A DNA stretch of 64,000 bases, taken from Diploscapter coronatus (Eukaryota; Nematoda; Chromadorea; Rhabditida; Rhabditidae). The stretch lies in NCBI GenBank assembly GCA_964036155.1, contig OZ038423.1, forward strand, positions 15,391,249 through 15,455,248, in the 5' to 3' direction. Both the position numbers and the translations under genes were made by a program. The notes below the pieces were generated by a model. It ran no database searches. It was not told where the DNA came from and worked only from the letters and a program-made list of their open reading frames with translations. Positions 23,054 to 36,100 of the stretch are shown here, one piece after another. Each line of letters starts with the position of its first letter. Position 1 is the first letter of the stretch.

Positions 23054-23656
23054 GGTGGAGCAACCGGGAATCGAGCAGGAAGAGAGGCAGGAACTGATCG
23101 GGACAAGTCAGGAGGAAGAGAACTGGAGGGAGCAATCGGGCGAGGAAAAACAAATCAGTAGCCCTCTCGAAACGTACAAATCGGTCAGAAGTTACGGATA
23201 ACTCACGAGCAAGAGACTACAGTAATACCTAGATGAATCTCAAATGCAGTGATAAGACGGAATAGCATTTTAGACGAATTAGGAATTTCGTCTAATCACT
23301 GCTCAACAGAGTTGTAAAAGTTCAATCCGAATTTCTCACGCCGTGAAAAATTCCATCTTGGGCTGAATTTTTACAAGTCTGAAAATCATCAAATACGTGT
23401 CAAATCGAGAGCATACGAAACGATACCAAAATAAGTTATTGAATAGTGAAATAGCGAAAAATAAAGATATTTTCATCTCTGTCTTTCAACAGATTCTGTA
23501 TCAAATCAAATAACAAGTCACGTTCTTCAAAACTTTATGAAAATTAATTTCCATAACAATACCCGAGAATGTAAAATACAAAGATAAGTTATCTGGTGTG
23601 ATTTATAAAATCAGCAAGTATGGATAAAAACTAAAGTAGATCAATTGGATCAGTAA
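23054..23656. other. Convergent intergenic region
   Basis: Probably holds the 3' UTRs of the microprotein and TFIP11 genes. The first 110 bp are GA-rich. An AATAAA signal for the plus strand is at about 23459. No other feature seen. Confidence 0.5.
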
Positions 23657-26600
23657 TTAGACCCTCCTCTGGCGAGTTGAATGACTTCATCGAGTCCTGC
23701 CGGTCGCCAGTTGAATAACTGCGGATCCATCACGAACACGATGCCTCGGTCCATATAGATCGACACCGTGCCGAACCAGTATACCTGAAATATAATAAGA
23801 TTAAATTTTAAACAATAGGAGTTCAGGTAGAAGATTACGAATTTTAGTAAGAATATAAATAATCCAGAAAATCCCCTTGCTCTACACTATAAATCATTCT
23901 AAAAGGGCTCAATTACACTTTATTAAGTTTAGAAGAATATTTTCTCTATAAAATAGACTGAATAAAGAATTATGATGATCCCTTTTACAAAATTGTAAAA
24001 AACAAGAAAAAAAACCAACCTGTTTGTTGTCGTAGAACCTGTCGACCTGTGGATAGTAGGGCAGATTCTCCCTCTGAGCGGTCATCTCGATCATATCCTT
24101 GAGTGAGAGCTGAGCTTCCCTCGGCCTGGGAATGTCCATGGGCGGAGGGGGAGGGGGCATTGCAGAGATCGTCGGACGGAACGGAAGCTGTCTGACTGAC
24201 TGGCCACTCACTCGCTCGCCTCGACGAGATTTCGCAATTGCCATCAAAGCTCGACGCAGATTTTCTAAAAAAAAGCAAATGAAATTTTAAAATGTTTAAT
24301 TGCAACAAAAAATACACCATGAGAGGTTCGTTTTTTTTCAAAAAAAAACTTATAAATAATGTAATTTCCAGAAAAAACAAGGCTAACTGAAGAATTTTAC
24401 AAATGATTGGAAATAAGCTGATAAATTGTATAAGAAGTCAAAAATAGTAACGAAAAAATCACCAGCAATTGTCGGAGCTGCTTTGAGTGATTCCGGCAGT
24501 CTCTGTGTCCACTCCCGATACCAGGCACTCACTTCGTCGTAACTCACTCCGGGAGCATCCAGCCAAATGCACAATTCTTCGTACCACTGAAAGTTACCAT
24601 TCTTGATATTTTCCTGCGGGAAAAACGCTTACCCTTGTAAAGAAATATTTTGTGACGAGACCAGCCATAGTATCGGACCCAACGTAGGACATCCATTCCA
24701 TCACTGCAGTCCATTCGTCATACGTTGGGTTGATTCGGGGATCCAACACCATTTTGTCCAGACATTCACCCAGCTGAAATTTACGTCTTTTTTCAAATTC
24801 AGTCTCATCATAATACTAGAAATGCATATAAATTTCGAAAAAGGTATTGATAAAGAAGTAAATTTGGAATATTTGAATGATTAGAAGATTGGCATAAAAG
24901 TTATCTTTAAATTTATATACCTTTGGTACGATATTCTGCGCGACGAAGCTCGACATTGTGGCCGCAGTCCACACGTCTTTCCAGGGCTCCAATATTCCCA
25001 GAGCACTGAAAATAACAAAATTAAAGGTCAAAAGTTGTTTCGAGGAAAAATCTACCTCCTATCAGTAGCCTGCCACAATCTGAGCGCTTTTGCGAGTTTC
25101 TGTCGAATTGGGGAAAGGACGGGTTGAAGGCGATCCCCGAGGATTTCGAGCCAGGGGACCAACCAGGAATGGATCGGAATCGAGTCCGTCAGGGGGTCCC
25201 AGGAGTCCACTCGGTCAGATATTCGAGGGATGATTATCTGAAGAACACAAATATCTCTCTTAACAACAATATCAAAGTGAAAATTTTAATTTATCAATTT
25301 CCCACGCCATGAAAATCTGAGAAAAGATACTATTTTAAAAAATATCTCTAGAAATTATTTCATATCGTAAGATGAGATAAAATCAAAGTTGCCAGGAAAA
25401 GTTCCTTACTTGTTCTAGAATGTTCTCCCGCATCCACAAAGGCCAAAGAGGAATCCAAATCTCACAAATGCGAATCATGGTTTCGACCTGTTCGCGAGGA
25501 TCCCACTCAAGTGCTGCCTTGCGCAGCGAGGGCAGCCAGCCCTCCCACAGCAGACGGTCGTAGGCAGGCAGTTGATCTGCAAAAATGAGTTTTACAGGAA
25601 AATTCACGATGAACCTCGGCTACAGTTCTTCCTCTACTATTTTCAAGGAGGAAGTAGAAAATCCTATTCTTGGGAAAATCATTTCACGAAAATAACCTAC
25701 CAAAAGACTTGGCTTCATTATTCTTGAAAATGTGGCCAGAATTTGGATCATTCGCTCTGAGCTCCAGCAGCTGCTTCCATTCTTGCATCAACTCCACTCC
25801 ATAGGTCAGACTTTTCGGATCGAGCACATTCCAGTTCGAGAAATAGTCGCGAATCTGAAAATAAAATGGAACTGGAAGAATTCTCAAGAATTTATAAAAT
25901 TATCTTCTTTGTTACCATACAAAATGGTATAAAATAAGCGGAAAGGATGTTTTTGAAAAAAAAAACTATGTCTCCTTTGCAGGGTGCGTGAAAACTTTTT
26001 TCAAACGCATCTAACGATGGGTTATCGTAATTTCAGAAACTTAAATTTTGACCATACGAATTTTCTAAAAATGAAAGGTGGCAGAGCTTTTCACGCACCC
26101 TGCGCATATTGAAATTTTCCCAAGAAATATTTTACCAATGGAAGAACACAAGAGATGGCGAGCGACTCCAAATCGTAAATTCTATATTCATCAGGGAAGT
26201 CCATCTGGAGATGGTGAAAGAGATTCTGACAGTCAACCATCGAAGGAGGGTCTTTTCGATCCATGAATCTGAATGTCGCATTTAAACAAATGAAAATGCA
26301 AAGAAATAGCTGTTACTTTTCAAGGACTTCGTACAGCTCCTTGGTCTTCTGCATTTCTTCCTCTTCTGATTTCAATAGATTTTCCAATTGATTCAGATCG
26401 TAGTCGAGTGCTGTTGTCTCGTCCTGGAAAGAAAAATATTTCGCTGTTACAGATTTGTGAACATTTGGAAAAACATCGTGTAGAGCTCAAAAATGAGATT
26501 CCAATTTTTTCAACAAAATTATTCAACTTTACTGTAAAAATGAAAACTAAATTCGGTGATGAAAATCCTACCTCCGATTTATTGACTTTGCTTCTATTGG

Positions 26601-28838
26601 TGCGAATCTTCGACTCTGTGTCGTTGACCAGAATTCCGAGATTGTGCTCCAGTTCAGGGATATTGAAGAAGGGACGATCGCTCACTTCTTGGACGTCGTC
26701 TCTGAAAAATAAAGGTGTCAATCAATTGTAAAAAAATGATAAGGAATGTGCAATTTTAAATAAAAAATCGAGTTAAATTATAATTTTTTACTTGATTTTC
26801 ATGGACAGAGCGTCATATCCAGTGTAGATTTTCTGGACAGGTCCAGTCATGTCGATGACCTTCGTGGACATGTGAGTCGAGGAGCGAAATGCAACGGGAC
26901 CTTCATCTTCCAGTATATCATCCAGAGTCTTCAACTTTGTTGTCACCTGGAATAAGTTTTATTTTTATCTCCCTCTAACAATGTTCCTACTTTCTGTGAC
27001 TTCTTCCAAGCATCTTTGGGAGGTGGTTTTCGTTTAGGCTCTGGTTCACCTTCTGACAGTTTTACTCCTGTGGTTCTTCTCTGAGCTTCTGCGGCCGACT
27101 CTGAAGATTTTTATCGATTGTTTTCTTCCTTATTACATCTTGAGGCGTCACTCTCCTACTTGAAAAATAACAACCAGGAAGAAAAGGGACAACTAGAGGG
27201 TAAGATTAAGAGGTAATCTGGAAAAACAAGACACACGAAATAGTATAGGGTGGGGGAAATGTCTTGTATTTTTCTTTTCCAGGTTGCCGATTAAAAGAGG
27301 TCTTATATTTTCAAACGAAAAAAGAATCAAACCTCCGAATTTGGGCCCAACAGCAGTGGATTCCCTTCCATACGCACCGATAGCTCCCCTTCCGGGCCGC
27401 AATGCAGCCACAATCGGCTCGACGATTCCCTGCTTGTCCTTTCCCAGACCTTGGCCTTCTTGGTAGCCCATGTTCTGAAATGTGAGCTTAAAAAAAATTC
27501 CGTATTCTTCCAACCTTCATCATTTTGGTAATGATATCGCCCTTAGAGTGTTTGGCCCAGGAAGCTGGAGCATCAGAATTCGCACCGCTGTATGCCGAAG
27601 TTCGCATTCCTGAAAACAGCAATTCGTATTGAAGATTCCGACATTTTATGAGCATTTTGAATAGATCGAAGTTTTATTGTGCTATTTCCTCTAATTCATT
27701 CAAACTGTCATACGGTATCTTTAACTTTCCTAATTAGGGAAACTATCGTGTTACTCGTAGAATCGGTTCATATTTTCAGATTAAGTCGATTCGGACCTCC
27801 TAATTAGGAATATCCGGTTAAAAATCGCTCTCCGCTCATCCTGTTTCCAGGGCTTTGTGCCAAAGTTTGCCTCTTACCTCTGCATCGCAAATATTCACAA
27901 TAAAAATTAGTGTACACTGTGATTCGAGCTTTGACAATGCCATTATTCGGTTTAGCAGCAAAGCTTTGAAAGGGAAAATTGCGAAGACAGATCCTGGAAT
28001 TAGGGTGGACGGAGGGCATTTTTTAACCAGATATTCGTAATCAGGAGGTTCGAATTGATCTTCCCTGGAAATATGGACAGATTCGGTGAGTAGCGTACTG
28101 AGTTTCCTTTATAAGAGTATTTTTATTTGAGTAGAACATACCAGCCATGACATTAGCCCCGACCTGTTTCGGCTGTGGCTTCCTCAGTTTTCTTCTGTCA
28201 AAGTTGATCTCGATCGGTTCATCGCCCGCCTGAGCATACCCAGATGATGAGGGTTCCTGAAAATCATTAAAAAAATTATCTTTCTCTTAGAAAGATAAAG
28301 AAATCTTACATCCTTCTCTGGCTTGAGACTGGTGTCTTTCTGAATTCCACCGCTCACGAAGGAAACTGGCGCCGTGTAATTCTTCCTGCGATCACCGCCC
28401 CTAAAAGGAAGAATTTTGCAGGAATTATTTTATCGCCAATCGAAAGTTTATTTTTTATGAAGTGATACGGAAGGAAAATAATTTGTTACAACTTTTATCT
28501 GGGTCTAACGAAAACCTGCACAGAAATTATCTTCCAACCTCATTACTTTCTTTTTCGAAATTCCTTACTTGGAAAACGACGGTCTCGCAGACTCCTCATC
28601 GTCGCTGTCTGCATTGAAAACGCCTAAAATGGTTGAATTAACGAGGTAAAAACTTGGTTTCCTAAAATTCGGCAGAGAACTTTTAGAAACAATGTGCAAA
28701 GTATGCAGTGTCTAAAGAATATCTCACCGCACCATAAGTGGCTTCATTTCTAGTCTGAAAACGACGTCGCTGCGGGTTGAATGCGTCCTCGATGTCCTGG
28801 TCCGACACCTCGAAGCCGATCATTCCATCGTCGTCCAT
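23657..28838 (-). CDS. tfip11: TFIP11/STIP-1 homologue, G-patch splicing factor
   Basis: The ATG at 28836-28838 begins [20 protein letters not shown], the TFIP11 N-terminal domain ([14 protein letters not shown]...R). The G-patch follows: [20 protein letters not shown]. Then come a basic Pro/Lys segment ([14 protein letters not shown]), [27 protein letters not shown], a coiled region ([20 protein letters not shown]), and the large GC-rich-sequence-factor-like domain: [72 protein letters not shown], and [20 protein letters not shown]. The C-terminal exons give [31 protein letters not shown], and [23 protein letters not shown]11 (yeast Ntr1) partners the helicase DHX15 to disassemble the late spliceosome. 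About 18 exons. Two introns contain MITEs. Confidence 0.95.
25980..26102. mobile_element. CAGGG-ended MITE in TFIP11 intron
   Basis: A 123-bp element with near-perfect terminal inverted repeats (CAGGGTGCGTGAAAA against TTTTCACGCACCCTG). It lies in the TFIP11 intron between about 25857 and 26136. The CAGGG ends resemble the two hAT-type elements at 2042 and 58053, but no 8-bp target duplication is visible. Confidence 0.75.
27781..28062. mobile_element. MITE with about 47-bp inverted repeats in TFIP11 intron
   Basis: The 530-nt intron at about 27612-28142 is several times longer than its neighbours. Its ends match in inverse orientation: CGATTCGGACCTCCTAATTA (from 27787) against TAATCAGGAGGTTCGAATTG (to 28057), and further ATATCCGGTTAAAAA against TTTTTTAACCAGATAT, about 80% identical. 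The core is not coding. The superfamily is not clear. Confidence 0.75.
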
Positions 28839-30197
28839 TTTGGAGGACTGAAAATGGACAAATTATTTTGGGAAAAATAACGCGACTTTGATGTAAACTG
28901 AATGAAAAATTGCTTGACAAGATCAGCAGCTTCCTTTCAGACAATGAGCAAAATCTTGGCGGCACTGAACTCAAAGATTTAGAAAATTTCGAGGAAAAAT
29001 CGGCAGAAAAGTAGGAGTTTTCGAAAATCGTCTGAAAATCGAAAGGCCACTATGCGAAAATAGAAATTCGCGTTGCGATTGCATTTTCGCAGCCAGATTC
29101 CCGCCCACCAAGTTTTTCGTCTTTTCCGACTCGTGAGCGAGGCCACGGGGAGAGGAGGAAAGAGGGCTGCATGCGGAGAGGAGGGAGAGAGCGAACTTGT
29201 TGGCTCCCGTCCAAATCCTAGTTTCGTTTTTCATCGCACATCGCTCGGCCCCGATTCGCTGCATTGTTATCGCTTCTTTTCTCGTTTTTCGTTCCAACAT
29301 TCGTCAACCATTCGTGTGCGAGTTATCCATTAGTCAGCGCTGTCGATCGAATCGAAACCGATACAAGTTCGGCGAACATTCCAATTAGTCCGACCGGCAG
29401 CAGCAGCAGCTACACTTCACCCCTCCATTTCCTAGCCCATATTCTAGCATCCCCGAATATTTAAACGATCTAAGCATTCTATCCCTGTTCGCTTTTCGCA
29501 CTTCTCCACACCACTTTGTAGTCGTTCATCGGAAATATTGCCGGACTACAAACGCGGACCACGATTTTAATAATATCCCTTTGTACTGGTGCTGCCTCTG
29601 CAGCAGAGCAGAGGCGTTTACAACGCTCGTCCTCTGCTCAGTGCGCAGGCCTCCATATCTGATTGTTCGATTGGCAAAATTCATTAATTCATTCGAAAAG
29701 CAATATTTCCGTGCCCTCGCATGTTACTTCGTTGCATAAAAACCCGTGTTCCTGTGAAAGGCAAGATGAAAAGGAAAGTGACTTATTCGAATTATCACCT
29801 CCCCAGACTTACCCCCATTAGTGTGAGGTGGGCTGCTTGTTTTGATCTTGAACTAAAATGTATGAAAACTCGGAATACGGGATACTATTGCGTAATTCGA
29901 CTATGGCGATCTGCGTCACTGCTGCTCTTTCTGATAGCCTTTATCATTTATCACTTTCCTCGTTCTTTGCTCAAAACGATAGCCTCATTTCCTTTCATGT
30001 ACCTGCTTCCTAATCATTGTCGTGCATTTACTCGTTCAACTACTTGTTTTCATCGTTGGTCACATGAAAACAGCCCACAAATAATAAAATGGCTTGTCGT
30101 ATTTTCTGCACTCTTATTTTTCTCGACTTTTTGCATAAAATGTGACTTTGTTCAGGCGCTTTCTCGTCTCCAAATCCGACAGTTTGATGCCGGTTCG
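28839..30197. promoter_or_regulatory. TFIP11/FLCN divergent upstream region and FLCN 5' leader
   Basis: Head-to-head spacing of 1.36 kb. A perfect hairpin lies at 29594-29615 (GCCTCTGC, 6-nt loop, GCAGAGGC), followed by a CCTCTGC-like repeat at about 29632. A non-coding or leader exon for folliculin probably begins at 30155 after TTGTTCAG and contains the ATG at 30198. The 173-codon frame at 29721-30242 runs through this acceptor and donor and is not a gene. Confidence 0.5.
29594..29615 (+). other. Perfect 8-bp stem hairpin upstream of FLCN
   Basis: GCCTCTGC and GCAGAGGC flank the loop AGCAGA. If transcribed, it would form a stable hairpin in the FLCN 5' leader. It could equally be a dyad binding site. 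Confidence 0.6.
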
Positions 30198-33100
30198 ATG
30201 CAGGTAAATTTTTTAGAATTAGCAGAGGAAAATTATTTCTAATTTATCATCCAGTAAAGGTATTGCAATTCAAACATTTTCATGCCTGACTTTCAAATAC
30301 TTTCTGATCAGAGCTACTGAGAGTATCGACGTTGGATAATTCTAATTTTTGAAATTGCACGAAAACAACTTATTGGATGATCCATTTTTTAATTATTTAT
30401 AGGGTTTTCATATTTTTGTAATTTAGCTAGCACTCGCCCTCTGCCACTTCTGCGAATCGCATGGACCCCGGATTCTGATCAGCCATTCCACGACGCAGTC
30501 CGCTGGCAGCCTCTCTTCTCCCTCGACTTCGTCTAGTTCACCCACCATCAATGATGTGAGTTTTTTTTTTTAATCTTTTTATTTTATAAGAAAAGTTTTA
30601 AAAATCATAAAATAAGTTCAATAAGCAGCAGCGCGTTGTTTTTTATTCTCTAAAGATCTCTGAGTTTGTCCAAACTTGGCAACGTTAAATCCCTCTTGGC
30701 AACATTCCAAATCGAAACCTTATTCGCACTTTTAGTTTTCATCCTTTCGTCCTTAGGAACTCCTTTAGTTTATGCATTATTGCTTTCTGAGAAGTGATCA
30801 ATGATAAGTGTGCTTTCTATGGGATCGAACTACAACATAGTTGATGGCGTGCATTGTTTGGGTTGAAAGAGAAAGACAATTAAGAGTGATAGGGCGATAA
30901 TAAAGAAGCATTACGCGATTTAATTGACTTTTTGATAAACAGATTCTCACAATTTCACGATATTTCAATGAGTTTAAAAAGGAAACTTTAAAGGTTGAAA
31001 AAATATTAGTAAAACATTTTTTTGTTTTTTTATGCATTTATCACAAGTCTGTTCTAATGTTTTAGAATAGTTGATAATGATGATTTGCTGATAGAGCTGA
31101 GTGAAGTCTGACTGCAGTTTTTGTCGCAATCATGAGCAAAAGCAGCAGCAAAGCACAATTTTCAAGTGCTCAAATGACTCCTTTCCTACCTTTTTCCTTC
31201 ACTTTCATTAATTTAGTTTGCCTTGGCTCAATATCAGAAAACCATGTCATTGTGGAGTCTGCCCAGCACAGTTCTGTATAACAAAGACAAAATATATAAC
31301 ACTTTATTAAACACTGACAAATATGAAGGAACAAATACCTAGTTCGGCTATTTATATATTAGGATAAAAATCAGAAAATAGCGGCGATTATAGATTATAA
31401 AATAAAAATGATTAACTCATAAAATATTGGAGTTATTTGAGGGAAAATATTAAATATACAAGCTACGATAACTTGAGCACAACACATTGTGCTTTTACCT
31501 TTTTGAACATCATACATTCCTTTTACTCTAATCTCTTGCTCTTTTCATTCCACTTATTATCACTGGCGCCATTAAAAATGTCAAGAAAAAGATAAAAGCA
31601 TATAGAATGGAAAAGGCTAATTGGCGCAGAAATGCAGTGAAAAGGATATTGAAAGCCTGAAAATGAGGAGGATATTTTTCAGCTGAAAGTGATCGGCAAG
31701 GATACATCGAATGGGAATATTTCCTGTTACGGGAACGCGACTAGGGATGTGGTCGATGATGAACCTAGGTATGCCAATTTACCGGATTTAAAATTACTCG
31801 ATTTTCACCATTTCCAAAATTTTTTAAAATAGTTCAATAAATGCTTGAAATGTTGAACATTGGTTCTTACTTCAACGCTATTCTCATAGGTGGAAGGAAA
31901 TTCTGCGAGTTTTCGAATTCTACGAACTAGGAAACGGTCTTTGCGCACCAAATGCATATTTTTACATAAACTAGCAAATCAACAGTTGAACAAATAATTC
32001 TTGACCGTCTATGATACAAGAATAAAGAATCGATCCATGACGCGCAAGACCTGATTTATGAAAATTAAACTACTTCCGCTCCTAAAAGTGAGTTGGATTG
32101 CATAAGTATCATCATGAATCTGTTTAACCAATATTGGGCTATGAATTTAGGATAAGGGTAGGGGTTGGTAGAGTAAGATGTCTGTCTATTTTAGGATGCA
32201 CAAAGTTATAATAAAACTTCTTTGGTGCGCAACGATATAGACCTCTGCGTACTTATTAGGTGGTCTAAAAACTTGTGGAAAAGAATAATTTTGAAGAAAA
32301 ATTAGCCATACTCATCTTGACTTAGAATCATTGAAAGCTGAACGAAATTCATGAAAATAAATGAACAATTCAGGTGTAATGCGTGCACTTCTCTAGGCGC
32401 CACTCGCGTTTTGCTCTCCAACGATGATACGCTCAAAACTAGCTACATTTCCTCACAGGTAAATAACTTTAACAAGTTATCGAATGCAAGGAAGTAATTT
32501 CGCACAACGAGTTTGTAATTTTGATTGCAAGCTATTATCTAATGAAATGTGACCAGACCTAAGGAGGACGATCGTCAGATGGCTCGTGCAATCCACCCCT
32601 ATAGTTTATTTACATCTAACGAAGGTGCTCCTTGGGTCTGAATATGGAGGAAAATCAAATAAGAAGTTTTTTTCTTGATGAAACACTCCAATTTTGTGAA
32701 GAAAATGGAAAGTTTGTAAGTTAATTTTTCAATTTTAGATATCATTGAACAGACGGGTCTACGAAAGGGTGAAACACGCGTGCGCGAGGTCGCTCAGTGG
32801 AGAATTGTCCTCTGCCAATTCTAATCACAAACTGCACAGTCTCGAGGAACACCAGAAGAAAATTCTTGCAAGTAAGCCAAAACTGAAATGGAAAAGAATA
32901 ACTTCTTGGATAAATAGCTCACTTAGTTGTTTATCAGAACTTTCTTCTTTAAAGTGGATGATATCTCAAAGTGAAAGAATAAAATCAAATGAGTGATTGC
33001 AGGAACGCCTTCAATAAATCCAAGCATCGATATACTCGATGAGGGACGAGATAAACTGGATGGACATATGCTTTTTGGAGACACGCAAAATGGGTACTGC

Positions 33101-36100
33101 ATATCCATCGTTTTCCGGTTAGTTCGCTTTGATTTTTCGAGAAAAGTAAGAGACAAGATTTCAAGATGGTGATGTTCGTTTGGAGTTAAGTGAAAACAGT
33201 TACCCTAGAATTTTTAGTCACGTTTTACATTTCAAAATATAAAGAAGTCATTTCGCTTGCACATTTCTTATTATTTGAAAATTTTTGCTAACATAAATAG
33301 CCTAAAACTCCAGATTACAAGATGCCAAAGCTCGTGGTTTCATGCGTCTTTTCTCCCTGGTCGCAGTCAGCAATGACTTGTCTCTGCTCACTTCCAATTA
33401 CGATCTCTTCCGCAACGCACTGCAGGCCATGCTGATGAAATTGCAGGTAAGAGATTTCGAAATAGCAATTATTGATTACCAGAAAGAGCATGACAATCGA
33501 CAATAGGGTGGAAGGGAAACCATATTCTTGTCCAAATACTTTCTTCGCGAAAACTCTCTATGCAGAGTGATAAATTTCCGTCAGAAGGCTAGAATTGTAT
33601 TGTAATTAAATAAGGACGAGGAGAATTTTTACAAATACGAAAAAGTAGAAGAATAAAACGTTTTCAGAAATAAATCAAATTATGAAATTACGAATTTTAG
33701 CAATGCGCGACGAATGTGTATCGCAAAGAAATAGCGAGCCAAGGGCAGGCAGAGGCCGCAGTGAAAAATGACCGAGACAACTTCACAAATCGAATGGGTT
33801 TGATTGTCCTCAAGAGAAAGGTGGGTGAATTACGAATTACGAAACGCAAGATATCGATCAAATAATTTGCATCATTTATGGAAAAGTGAAAGTAAATTAT
33901 GAAATATTCCTACCTTTTACTTGCCCATCACGTTTTCCTTGGAGTTATTGGAAATTCTAGAATTTTGAATAGAATGAATCATCGGAATTAGGAATATTTT
34001 CTGAAAAAATAATGTGAAGATGAAAACGCCAGCAAATTTACGAAATGATCGAAAAGAATGAGTTTACAGTTGAACATCGATACAAATCGAAATCTGGAGA
34101 CGATTACCGGCATCGAACGAGTTTGGCACAAATTGCACAAGTAAGAAATTTCATTTTAATAATAATGGTGATAAGGTAGTGAACGGGAAAAATCGCTTTA
34201 GTCATTTTTAGACTGAAATAGCGAAAATAAGAGGAAAGACTGAAATCTCTCCAGAAACGCCTTTTTACGTACATAATAAGGTTATGATAAGAAATCGATT
34301 ACGTATGCCGCAAAACCATTTGCGAAATGATTCGAAAATACTCGGAGGGAAAATGCAAGTGGATGGAAGGGAGAGTGGAGACTGGCAGACAGCGAGTGAG
34401 CTTGGAATAGAGATGCGCGGCCTTTTATAGTGGTTCTCGAGAAAGAAGCCGTGTTCAGTCGATTCACTCTTCCCTTTCATTTCGTTCCATCCAATGTTTA
34501 AACTGTGACTAACCTGTTATGAGTGATTGCGATCATAAACACTCGAAAGTAGCCATCAATGAACATGTTCCTAGGAGAAAACTTAGTGATTTGGAAAACG
34601 AATGAATTTTTCAGACAAATGATGTGGACTCTACGAGCTCAGTCAATTCGATACAGGGACCGAGTTCTCGAAGGAATTCCCAGTCAGAATATGCTGGTTA
34701 GTTTTCCCCTTTTAATTAAAAAAATGTGAAAAAGGATTTAAGTCGCAAAAATATTAGCAGTTAAAAATTCCAAGCTATTCTGAAAGTCCACATCTTTTTC
34801 CCTCTTCTATCACATCATCTCCTTCAAACTGTGTGCACTTTTCAAGAAGCTAAAAAATCTCTAAATTTGCTTTTCTCGCAAATCATAATCAGCAGGAAGA
34901 TAGTTCTCCTCCCCTCTTCTGCAATGCCGTTCGTGTTCTGATTACTCCTTCCCTTTTTTCTTTATCCTTCATCTTTCTGCTGTTCTTTTCTCTCTGTCAT
35001 TTTATGTCAATATTTTTCACAAGTCCTTCTTTTCTTTCGACTCTCTCAATCGGCTTTTCGTTTTTCTATTTTATAGGTAGCGCTTCTTTCCTTTATCGCT
35101 CTATTATTATTATTTCGAGAAATTTAGCCACTTTTTCTATCAAAAATTGATTGTTCGGAAGGGTGTGGGTAAAACCGAGGTACTTCAAGGGTCTGATCAC
35201 GTTTCATCTAGTCTTATTTCCAAATGTTCCAGTACCAAAATAATAACCCCAGTTGTTTTGTGTAAATAATAACGAGACAATCAATCGGTTGGATATTGAT
35301 TTTTATTATTTTGAAAGGCAATTGACTTCGAGAAGGTTCTCGATGTCTTTATATGACGGACATAATTAATTCCCAGAAGGAGAAATGCTGACGGTCTATT
35401 GACGTGGGTTTAACTAAATTACGGAATTCGAAAGTTTTGGAAAATATTGGTTGAAGTTTGGATAGAATAGAAGAACGACAAGTAAAAATAAGAATTTTCT
35501 AAGAAAAGAAAGAAAATATCCTGACATCATAAAAATTTGAGAAGTTTTCATGTATGTCGGAAAATGATGAGCCAAAACCAGGGATGGGGCGGAATGGAAT
35601 TTTAACATTTGCGGAACCGAAATGAAACAAATCGGCCAAAATCACCAGGATTCCGGTCTACCTCTGGTCAAATTTTAGTTAAGTTATGTAAATGCTCCAG
35701 AAACCCGATCAAATCACAGGCCGATTTATTAATTTGGTATATCCGATGAAATTGCTGATTAGTACCTTGAAAATTCTAGGGTTGAAAATAGCAAATGTTA
35801 CCTACACATTTTGCGAAAAAAAAAGTTCACGATAATTGTATCTCGGGCAAAATTCAAACTGCAGCAGCAACACGAATGGATGAGAGAAATTGCCGAGATT
35901 CTGAGGTTCTCGAAATTTCTAAGAATTATAAATGGATTTAATGGAAACATGTTTAATTCTGCTGTGCTTCATTTCGTGCATTGCTCTATTCCTGTCCTCT
36001 CTGCTTGGTCGCTCTGTTGCAATGCAGCTCTTCCTCCTTTTCCCTTTCCCTCTGCCTTTCTGCTCACTTTCTTCCCCAAGCATTTCGCATTTGCAACCAC

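Noticed and set aside
29721..30242. 173-codon open frame upstream of FLCN
   Set aside because: It runs through the acceptor at 30154 and the donor at 30204, which define the first FLCN exon. Composition is not protein-like.
35581..35680. CAGGGATGGGG start as another hAT MITE
   Set aside because: No inverted partner end or target duplication found.
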